From: Henckelia pumila
Taxonomy: Eukaryota > Streptophyta > Magnoliopsida > Lamiales > Gesneriaceae
Assembly: GCF_033568475.1 (NCBI RefSeq)
Contig: NC_133120.1
Span: 81,754,151 to 81,818,150 of the forward strand
Length of the DNA stretch: 64,000 bases
Reading direction: 5' to 3'
Below are positions 56,139 through 64,000 of the stretch, piece by piece. A program made the position numbers and the translations under genes. Under the pieces are notes generated by a model that was not told the origin of the DNA, ran no database searches, and saw nothing but the letters and a program-made list of their open reading frames with translations. Within the stretch, counting starts at the first letter, position 1; each line of letters starts with the position of its first letter.

Positions 56139-58634
56139 ATGATTATCCCAATTTTCATCCTTGTCTTGCTTGCCGGCCCTACAGCCGCCGCAGACATCCC
56201 TTTGGGCTCCACTCTTTACGCTTCCGACCCCAACTCCAAATGGCTCTCTCCGGACAACACCTTCACCTTCAGCTTCATCAACGACCCCGCCTCCTCCACC
56301 ACCGTCGCCGCCATTGCATACGGGAACATGACCATCTGGACAGGGGGCGGTCCCTCCGCTTCCGTCAATTCCTCCGCCATCCTCCGGCTCTTTCCCTCGG
56401 GAGACCTCCAACTCCTCCCATCCTCGACCTCCAGCACTCCCATCTGGTCGTCCGACACCGCTGACCTTGGCGTCGTCTCCGCGGCCCTGGAAAATTCGGG
56501 GAATTTTGTGCTCAAGAATTCTGCCGGAGCAGTTGTGTGGTCAACCTTTGACCACCCAGTTGACACCATTGTTCCCACTCAACAGTTCAATGCCAATCAG
56601 ACTCTGGTATCAGGGATATATTCTTTCAAGATGCTGGAAAATGGGAACTTGACGCTTTCTTGGAACAAGACTATTGAGTACTATAACTCTGGGTTGAATT
56701 CTACTATGAACTCAAATTTAACAAAACCCATTCTTAGTATTCTGCCCATTGGAATTGTCACACTTTCGGATCCATCTCTTTCTGCTCCGTTGGACTTGGC
56801 TTACTCCAGTGATTACGCTCAGGAAGGTGATATTTTTAGGTTTATTAAATTGGATAATGATGGAAATTTGAGGATTTATAGTTCTGCCCGAGGTAGTGGA
56901 ACTTCAACTATGAGGTGGGCTGCTGTGAGTGATCAGTGTCAGGTTTTTGGATTCTGTGGAAATATGGGGATATGTAGTTACAGTGATTCATCATCCCCCG
57001 TTTGTGGTTGCCCTTCACAGAATTTCGATTTGATTGATCCCATGGATAGCAGGAAAGGGTGCGTGAGAAAAGTGGAGCTCAGAGATTGCCCAGGGAGCGA
57101 GACTATGTTAGAGTTGGATCACTCTAAGTTCTTGACCTTTCTTCCTGAACTGTTATCTCAGGTTTTTTATGTGGGAATTGATCCCTGTAGGCTGAATTGT
57201 CTAGTTGGACCTTGCACAGTTTCCACATCCTTGTCTGATGGATCAGGTATTTGTTTCTTGAAGTCAAGTGATTTTGTTAGTGGCTACCAATCTCCTGCAA
57301 TTCCAAGTACTTCATTTGTCAAGGTTTGTGGACCAGTGATACCTAATCCCCCTTCGGCTTCTGCCGGTGGTGGGAAGAGTAAGACATGGAAGTTAACCGC
57401 TTGGATTGTCGTGGTGGTGGTGGTGGTGACTATTCTTGGTTTGATAGCTGTGGAGGGTGGTTTGTGGTGGTTGTTCTTTAGAAATAGTCCCAAATTCGGG
57501 AGATTGGCGGCTCAATACGCTCTTCTAGAATATGCATCTGGTGCACCGGTGCAATTCTCATACAAGGAGCTCAATAAGGCAACCAAGGGCTTTAAGGAGA
57601 AGCTTGGAGCTGGTGGATTTGGAGCTGTATATAGAGGGGTTCTTGCTAATAGAACTATTGTTGCAGTCAAGCAGTTGGAGGGTATCGAGCAAGGCGAGAA
57701 ACAGTTTAGAATGGAGGTGGCATTAATTAGTAGCACCCACCATTTGAATCTCATGAAATTGATAGGATTCTGCTCAGAAGGCCGGCATAGGCTATTAGTA
57801 TACGAATTTATGAGAAACAGTTCCCTAGACAACTTTCTTTTCACCTCTGAGGCGCACTCTGGGAAGCATTTGAACTGGGAGTATAGGTATAATATTGCAC
57901 TAGGAACCGCCAAGGGAATCACATATCTTCATGAAGAATGCAGAGACTGCATTGTTCATTGTGATATAAAACCAGAGAACATTCTTCTCGATGAGAACTA
58001 CAATGCCAAAGTCTCGGACTTTGGTCTTGCAAAACTCATCAATACAAAGGAAAACCGGTATAGGACCTTGACTAGTGTGAGGGGAACCAGAGGTTACTTG
58101 GCTCCCGAATGGCTAGCAAATCTTCCCATAACTTCAAAATCTGATATTTACAGCTATGGAATGGTGTTATTAGAAATCGTGAGTGGTAGAAGAAACTTTG
58201 ACGTCTCGGAAGAGACCCACCACAAGAAGTTTTCATTGTGGGCCTACGAGGCGTATGAGAAGGGTAATTTTTCCGAAATCGCTGATAACAGGCTGTTTGG
58301 CCAGGAGATGAACATGGAGCAAGTTCTGAGGGCAATTGAGGTTAGTTTTTGGTGTATCCAAGAACAACCATCTCAAAGACCGATGATGAGTAAAGTGGTT
58401 CAAATGTTGGAGGGAATTGTGGAAATTGATCGGCCACCGGCTCCTAAGGCAGCAACAGAAGGGTCCATTGCTGGTCATAGTATAACTGGTAGTGGCAGCA
58501 TTAGTGGTACATCAACTTTTGCTGCATCTTTACCAGCATCATCATCTCATCAAACTGCTGGAATTTTATTGCCCGTCTCCGGAAAGAATGGGGATCTTGC
58601 ATCATCTTCCTTATTACACTCTGAGATAAGGTGA
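56139..58634 (+). CDS. G-type lectin S-receptor-like Ser/Thr kinase, copy 2
   Basis: An intronless 831-codon gene, closely similar to copy 1 along its whole length. I chose the ATG at 56139 because the frame upstream has no ATG and the signal peptide (MIIPIFILVLLAGPTAAA) begins there. The domains are the same: bulb-type lectin (about 20-135), EGF-like motif (about 264), PAN-like region, transmembrane helix (about 418-447) and non-RD kinase (G-loop about 489, HCDIKPEN about 606). The C-terminal tail is longer than in copy 1 by roughly 30 residues and Ser-rich. Acts at the plasma membrane by family; ligand unknown. Both copies keep all catalytic residues. Confidence 0.95.
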   Translation: MIIPIFILVLLAGPTAAADIPLGSTLYASDPNSKWLSPDNTFTFSFINDPASSTTVAAIAYGNMTIWTGGGPSASVNSSAILRLFPSGDLQLLPSSTSSTPIWSSDTADLGVVSAALENSGNFVLKNSAGAVVWSTFDHPVDTIVPTQQFNANQTLVSGIYSFKMLENGNLTLSWNKTIEYYNSGLNSTMNSNLTKPILSILPIGIVTLSDPSLSAPLDLAYSSDYAQEGDIFRFIKLDNDGNLRIYSSARGSGTSTMRWAAVSDQCQVFGFCGNMGICSYSDSSSPVCGCPSQNFDLIDPMDSRKGCVRKVELRDCPGSETMLELDHSKFLTFLPELLSQVFYVGIDPCRLNCLVGPCTVSTSLSDGSGICFLKSSDFVSGYQSPAIPSTSFVKVCGPVIPNPPSASAGGGKSKTWKLTAWIVVVVVVVTILGLIAVEGGLWWLFFRNSPKFGRLAAQYALLEYASGAPVQFSYKELNKATKGFKEKLGAGGFGAVYRGVLANRTIVAVKQLEGIEQGEKQFRMEVALISSTHHLNLMKLIGFCSEGRHRLLVYEFMRNSSLDNFLFTSEAHSGKHLNWEYRYNIALGTAKGITYLHEECRDCIVHCDIKPENILLDENYNAKVSDFGLAKLINTKENRYRTLTSVRGTRGYLAPEWLANLPITSKSDIYSYGMVLLEIVSGRRNFDVSEETHHKKFSLWAYEAYEKGNFSEIADNRLFGQEMNMEQVLRAIEVSFWCIQEQPSQRPMMSKVVQMLEGIVEIDRPPAPKAATEGSIAGHSITGSGSISGTSTFAASLPASSSHQTAGILLPVSGKNGDLASSSLLHSEIR

Positions 58635-59057
58635 GGATTCTCCCAATAACTCGTTCATCAGTCAACTGGAATAGTAGTATCAGACAAGGAATATAAAAAA
58701 CACAGCCGAATTGTATATTTGAATTCTTGTTATCATTAAAAAGTGTATTCTATTGTATGTGCTTTAGTTTGGAATACTCTGTTACATGTTATAATATGAC
58801 ATATTGTTCCAAGAAAACATAAATTGTAATTCAAAGTTTACATCTATTGGAGAATTTTTTTCAGTTCAATTCAAACTTTTGGCTCAAGTTTCTTTGACTC
58901 ATCTGTAATACCGCGTCCACAATGAAGAATGGTCATACCATAGTGGTCCATACCCAAGACAAGCGTCACAGCCAGGATCGTAAAGGAAATGATATCTCTA
59001 TATATAAGTATAGCAATAAAATAAGGCAAATCCCACAAAATACAACACATTCAAGAA
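58635..59057. other. Spacer between kinase copy 2 and F-box gene
   Basis: About 420 bp hold the 3' end of the kinase gene and the F-box promoter. A TATA-like CTATATATAAG lies near 58998, some 60 bases before the F-box ATG. The short frame at 58922-59119 is not supported as a gene. Confidence 0.55.
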
Positions 59058-60233
59058 ATGAACGACGAAGCAATCTCCCCAAATCTACCATTAGATATCA
59101 TCACCGATATTCTTTCTAGACTTCCTGTACTTCAAATCGCGCGTTGCAAATGCGTGTGCAAGCCATGGCTTGAGTTACTCGAGTCTCCCGAGTTTTCCAA
59201 GCTCCATCTTTCTAAATCATCTCCAGGCCTCGTCGTGTATCTAAGTCTCGGGATTTCAGAAGTATTAAACATCTTTGGATTTGAAGACGAACTCGAGCTC
59301 GAACAGCACGAGCTTAAATACAAGCCAGTAATGAAATTTGATCTGCCGGAATTCGTTACTCCCCTCAAAGGAGTCACGATGATTGCAGGTTCAGTTAATG
59401 GTCTGCTTTGCTTGCGTCTCAAGGACCATACCAGCCAACCTGACGATCTTTGCATATGCAATCCAATCACGCGTGAGTATGTTTCATTTCCAACGCCTGA
59501 AGGGGTCATTCAGTATCCTAGTATAGTTACATATGGCTTCGGGGTAAGCACGGTCAGCGGCCGATACAAGGCGGTTCGGATATTTCACGAGTCCGAACTC
59601 GATCAAACAGGGGCATGTGTGGGGATTCCCAGGTCTGATTGTCATGTTTACACTCTTGGAACAACTGGGACATGGAGAAGCATCGCACCTAGCCCGCCCT
59701 TTCGTTACGACTGCTATTCAATAGGGGCGTTTGTAAACGGAAATCTTCATTGGCTGGTGGGAAATTTACGGAATTCCCATGTGATATCTTGCTTGGATCT
59801 TGAAACAGAACTGTTCAAGACTTTTCCTGCTCCTCCTCTGCCAGCATACAGGTCCTGTTTGGGGAGCTTGGTGGTTCTGGGAGATTGCTTGTCCGTATGC
59901 GATAATTCATCTGAGAATGATATTGTTATCTGGATTATGAAGGATTACGGTGTGGCGAAATCTTGGACTAAAGAGTTTGTGATCAGCAAGCTACCAGATC
60001 TTTGTGGCGAATGCTATGAGCTTGTTTTCCCTATCAAAGTGTTCAAAAACGGGGATATATTGATGATATGGGGTGATTTTAACTTGTTCTATTACTCCAA
60101 CAACACCAAAACTACTTCAACAATGAGTCTTTTTGAACTGGAGTTCGCAATTGGGTGCATTGAGGCAATGCTTCATGTTCCTTCCTTGGTTTCACTCACA
60201 TGTTTTGCAGGGGAGAACGTTCACTCTTTCTGA
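59058..60233 (+). CDS. F-box protein with F-box-associated domain, 391 aa
   Basis: An intronless gene. Residues about 8-48 form the F-box (LPLDIITDILSRLPV, then CKCVCKPWLELLESPEFSKLH), which binds the Skp1 subunit of an SCF ubiquitin ligase. The rest is an F-box-associated interaction domain: GSVNGLLCLR (about 112), CICNPITREYVSFP, YGFGVSTVSGRYKAVRI, VYTLGTTGTWRSI, then GAFVNGNLHWLVG. This region picks the target protein for ubiquitination. Length and layout fit At3g07870-type members. The ATG at 59058 is the first in frame and sits directly before the F-box. Target unknown; the family is large and expands quickly. Confidence 0.93.
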   Translation: MNDEAISPNLPLDIITDILSRLPVLQIARCKCVCKPWLELLESPEFSKLHLSKSSPGLVVYLSLGISEVLNIFGFEDELELEQHELKYKPVMKFDLPEFVTPLKGVTMIAGSVNGLLCLRLKDHTSQPDDLCICNPITREYVSFPTPEGVIQYPSIVTYGFGVSTVSGRYKAVRIFHESELDQTGACVGIPRSDCHVYTLGTTGTWRSIAPSPPFRYDCYSIGAFVNGNLHWLVGNLRNSHVISCLDLETELFKTFPAPPLPAYRSCLGSLVVLGDCLSVCDNSSENDIVIWIMKDYGVAKSWTKEFVISKLPDLCGECYELVFPIKVFKNGDILMIWGDFNLFYYSNNTKTTSTMSLFELEFAIGCIEAMLHVPSLVSLTCFAGENVHSF

Positions 60234-61312
60234 CTTGTGTATTTCAGAATCTCTGTCTCTTGTCAATATATATATATATTTTTTTTGTTTTTTTTCCCGG
60301 AAAGAAGAAATTTTTTAACAATATAATGTGTGTTCCTCTCTTAGTTAGATAATAATCATCTTTGTTTTGTTTGTATTTACAAATACGGCGTTTAGAAGGA
60401 GGTAAAAGAAAATGATTTGAAATGATATAATTATCGAATATATTTTTAAAAAAACTTCTTTTTTTAAACAAAAAACTTAGAAATTTTATGAAAGAAAAAC
60501 AGATAAAAAAAGCTCTTTCAAACACTGTCTAAATCCTGTGATTCATTGGAATTGCGTATGAGTTACATTTCAAGGAAGCATGGTGAAAATTTTTCTTTGA
60601 ATTTTAATCTCTCTCGTATAAAAAGCAACAATATATATTCTTGGTTTTTGGAAATAAACCAATTTAAACACAAACAATCATACTAATTAATCATTATCAA
60701 TTTCTTCCTAATCAGAAATACATGACAAATTCATGTATTTTTTCACTATAACAGACAAGCTAGAAAGTTGCCTCAAAACGTTTTAAACGTTGACTCATGT
60801 TCTTCAATCTCACTTTGCAATAATAATAATAAAAAAAATAAACACGTTTAATTCACAAATTTACAAATTTATATGAGATAAACTCATTGATATATATATG
60901 TGAGACTGATCGACCAAATCTATATATAAAGTAAAAAATAATATTTTTTATGGTGATCCGTTTCACAAAATTAACCAAGTTTGAGACGAATTTTTTTTTT
61001 TTGGAAAAAAAACTAATATGGCATGTTATTAATTATGTGAAATAAATGTTTTAGAAAATCGTAAAATAAAAATCCATATATTAAATGTGGTTATCTATTA
61101 TCTATTATTTATTATATTATTACTTATTATTATTATTACCCATCTAAAAGTGTGAATAAAAGAACAAAGTTTTACAATTGTGGATTTACAACTTTGCCCT
61201 TTTACTCTACACAATTTTATGTAAAAGTAAATACATATAAGGATATAAATGTAAAAGTTAAATATTGGCTAGGACATAAAAGTAAATGTATAAGTTTTTA
61301 TATAAATAAATT
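60234..61312. other. AT-rich spacer, no gene seen
   Basis: It contains homopolymer and TA-rich tracts (for example near 60267-60300). There is no recognised gene. The open frame at 61152-61418 runs into the LTR and is not supported. Confidence 0.5.
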
Positions 61313-61932
61313 TGTAACGCCCCAAAATTATATTAATGGACTTTATTTGAGATCATCAGAGATTTTAGAAGTCGAGGGCGGATTTGATTTTGATCAGGGA
61401 CTAGAATGCAATTTTTAGAATTTTCAGGGACTAAAACGCAATTATTGGATTTATTAGATATTTATAAGTGTTGTTGACTTTCTAATCACTCCATCTTCAT
61501 CCCCTTCAACGTGATCCTCCATGGAAACCGTCCCTTTGTGATTTCAAGCTTTGGGATTTCCATTTTAGCTCGATCCATCCATTTAATTCTGATCGTTTAT
61601 TCTATGTTAGTTTTGAAATAGAGCGTCGTTCGAAATTGTTTTAATTTTTGGAAGATTATTTCGAAATTGGAGATTTTAGATTTGAAGGATTTGAATTGTT
61701 TTGATGATATTGAGATGATTATGAGTTTATTGAATTGATATCTTGCTGTCTGCGTTTCCGGTTTGATCAGTTTATAGCCGATATGCCGTCAGTTTGAGTT
61801 TTGGACTTCGTTCAATATTTTGATCGTATCAAGTTTGATTGAGCTTTTGGATGTCGATATTGATCCTTATGACTTCTTCTGTTAGATTGAAGTGAAGTCA
61901 ACAGAGTTGCGAGATAGTAGCTTTGGTCAGTT
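61313..61932 (+). repeat. E7: Ty3-like LTR fragment, interrupted by E6
   Basis: It starts TGTAACGCCCC, the usual opening of plant Ty3 LTRs of this type, and contains GGGACTAAAACGCAATT. There is no polypurine tract before it, so this is the outer end of a 5' or solo LTR on +. It stops at the E6 LTR at 61933; the rest should lie right of the window. Confidence 0.6.
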
Positions 61933-63973
61933 TGTGAAAGGGCCCGTGTCCTGATTTAATATTTAATGAGCAAACAACCAGGATTAATTAATGTAAACAG
62001 CGGAAACGAGTTAAAAATTTGCGTTTTGGGCCTACAGAAAATTCGGCATGACCTATTCGTAAATAGGACATCCCAAAAACCTATATAACACAACCAACAA
62101 TACATACTCGAAAATAGAGTCACAACTCCAATTTACAAACCTATAGCCGCACTGGCCAGGACTAAACACATGCAGAGCCGGCAAGGCTCGATCACACAAA
62201 TAACAATCCAAAACAAAGTCCAAAACTATCGATACAGATACACAGGGCATCACCCCGGCAAATATAAAACTCGCTAAACTGATATATACATATATCTGGG
62301 AACTCGACTCCACTCACTGGGTACCACTAGATGACGCTCCACCAGATGCATCAAATACCCCTGGATAACCTGCTATGGAATCACAAACAACCACAACATA
62401 AAAAGAAAACAGGGGTCGGACCCTAGTACGACGAACTAGAAAAATTACGACAAATATAACGGACATGAATAAAACAAGTACAATGCAATGTAATGCGTGG
62501 CAGGTATCAATAGAATAAGGGATACCAAATGGAGTCCAAACGAAACGTATCACAATAATCTCAGTGGCCACCTGTGCCAGGAATGCAGCAGACCTCGAAT
62601 CATCACTGCTAATCCACACACGTAGCATCGAGGGCGACAGGAGCTACCCGTCCGACCTCATGCTGTCATCAGGAGTGTCGTACGTAGCATCGAGAGCACG
62701 GTTGCTACCCGCTCGGTCTCGTGCTAACTCAGGAGTGCACTAAATAATGTCACTCGCTCCATCGATGACTCAATACATCTCAAGAGATCAATATCAATAG
62801 CAATCAAAGGAGTCAAGGCTCAATGTGCTATGAAAATTAGTAAAATGAGTGAATGCAATCATATAATCCACATAAGCACATAAAACACGTTATCACTCAT
62901 TACAAAATACTTAATATCATTACATGCCATTATAGGCGTCGTAATATAAACAGCTCATACGTACCTCAACCAACACTTAATTTACCACGGAAATATATCA
63001 AGTATTTCTCGGATATTCCAATCCCAAATTTTCAGAATCTGTAATTCCAGAAAAATTGCTCATAAATCCTAAAATTCATATTTCATATTAAAACATCCTA
63101 TCAATGACCAAATATCGAATATACGACTCTAAAAAATCGAAATACTGAAATTAAAACAATCTGAAGTTTTCCGAAAATTTCTAAAAATTTCAAAAATTCG
63201 CATTTATATTTTCTAGAGCATCTAAACACTCCATTAATGAATAATCAACACTAAAATTCGAAAATCCCCAATATAAAAAAAATCTGAAAATTTGAAATTA
63301 ATCCCAAATAAATTCTGAAAAATAGTCAATACCTTCAATCGACTCCGATATAATACCTACAACCAATAATAAATCAAATATCAATTATCGAAAGTCAATC
63401 GAATCAAAATTCCCAAAATTCGAAACCCTAACTACTGAAAATAACCTCAAAGCTTGGAATTAAAGGTCTAACCAACTAACACAACCTACCCCTAAACTCC
63501 GGCGACGATCGGCGGTGGAGAATGGCGGCGAACGGCGGCTGTTGACGTCGGGTTTTTAAGACAGCGACGAAACCTTACGAACTTGATATCAAAAGAAAGC
63601 TCTCGTTGCGAGGATTCCGGAACTATATTTATTTTCGAAAATCGATAACCGACGGAAAAGTTACGGCGATTTGAAGCAATGAAGAAATTTTAAAAACAAA
63701 GAAACAGAAGGGAAGGATACGGAGGGAGAGAGACGGTGGAGAGAGAAAGAGTTTATTATATATATATTATATATTTATATATAGATATGTATTAGTTTAA
63801 TGTGTGTTTTATTTTATTCATTTGGGGTTCAAACTTGACCCGGTTCGAGTTATTTCAACTCCTGTGTGCTCTATAAATAATATATTCATTTTAATATCGT
63901 CTATAAACCGATATTTATAAATACATATTTTTAACACACAAATTAATTAATATATTAATATCGGGTCCTTACA
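61933..63973 (-). repeat. E6: 3' LTR of a Ty3/gypsy element, reverse strand
   Basis: On the reverse strand it runs from TGTAAGGACCCGATATT (63973) to GGGCCCTTTCACA (61933), about 2.04 kb. It resembles the E2 LTR in length and ends. The polypurine tract GGGGGAGAAA (63974-63985) lies just beyond, and the element body is outside the window. CAGTT (61928-61932) is the predicted target duplication. No gene is inside. Confidence 0.8.
62621..62742. repeat. 62-bp tandem repeat in E6 LTR, two units
   Basis: Units start at 62621 and 62683 with CGTAGCATCGAG and share CAGGAGTG near the end. The second is shorter and diverged. Confidence 0.75.
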
Positions 63974-64000
63974 TTTCTCCCCCTCTAAAAAGAAGATTTC
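63974..64000 (-). other. E6 polypurine tract and internal edge
   Basis: On the reverse strand GAGGGGGAGAAA precedes the LTR start. The remaining bases are the 3' untranslated end of E6. Confidence 0.75.

Overview
The window is nuclear DNA of a flowering plant, most likely a dicot. The four host genes are plant families with plant-type introns, the intergenic DNA is very AT-rich, and most of the sequence is LTR retrotransposons, small DNA transposons and an endogenous pararetrovirus. Gag and pol wording feels asterid-like (Lamiales/Gesneriaceae), but that is a weak impression, not evidence.

Layout. (1) 1-32.6 kb is one deep nest of LTR retrotransposons, named E1-E5 here. E5, an old Ty1/copia element on +, was split by E3, a copia element on -. 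The 3' LTR of E3 was split by E2, a Ty3/gypsy element on -. The 3' LTR of E2 was split by E1, a Ty3 element on + whose left part lies outside the window. Separately, the pol gene of E3 was split by E4, a young copia element on - with near-identical 1866-bp LTRs and one uninterrupted 1367-codon gag-pol ORF. (2) 32.6-39.8 kb is AT-rich DNA with no intact gene. It holds a Helitron end with a broken helicase, two hAT-type elements with 8-bp target duplications, a 1-kb element with long inverted ends, and a second inverted-repeat family. (3) 39.8-47.3 kb is one genome equivalent of an endogenous caulimovirid, opened between the coat-protein and polymerase genes. It carries protease-RT-RNase H, a transactivator-like gene, a promoter and leader with primer-binding site, two unknown small ORFs, movement protein, a coiled-coil virion-associated-type ORF and coat protein. 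Most genes have frameshifts or stops. (4) 48.1-60.3 kb is the host gene island: a four-exon GDSL esterase/lipase with a Mutator-like MITE in intron 1, two tandem intronless G-type lectin S-receptor-like kinases, and an F-box protein. (5) From 61.3 kb retrotransposons resume, with a + LTR fragment interrupted by a Ty3 LTR on - whose body lies beyond the window.

Most unusual signal: the 5' leader of E4 contains eleven consecutive GC-rich hairpins (22346-22595) after a longer stem at 22296-22329. Unit length is about 22 bp, and the sequence differs between units while both arms change together. A smaller hairpin set sits at the matching place in E3, and another cluster lies inside the E1 LTR. 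E4 also carries a 189-bp, almost exact, in-frame tandem duplication that doubles the protease active-site region. The host genes do not form a recognisable common pathway; the kinase pair is a recent local duplication.
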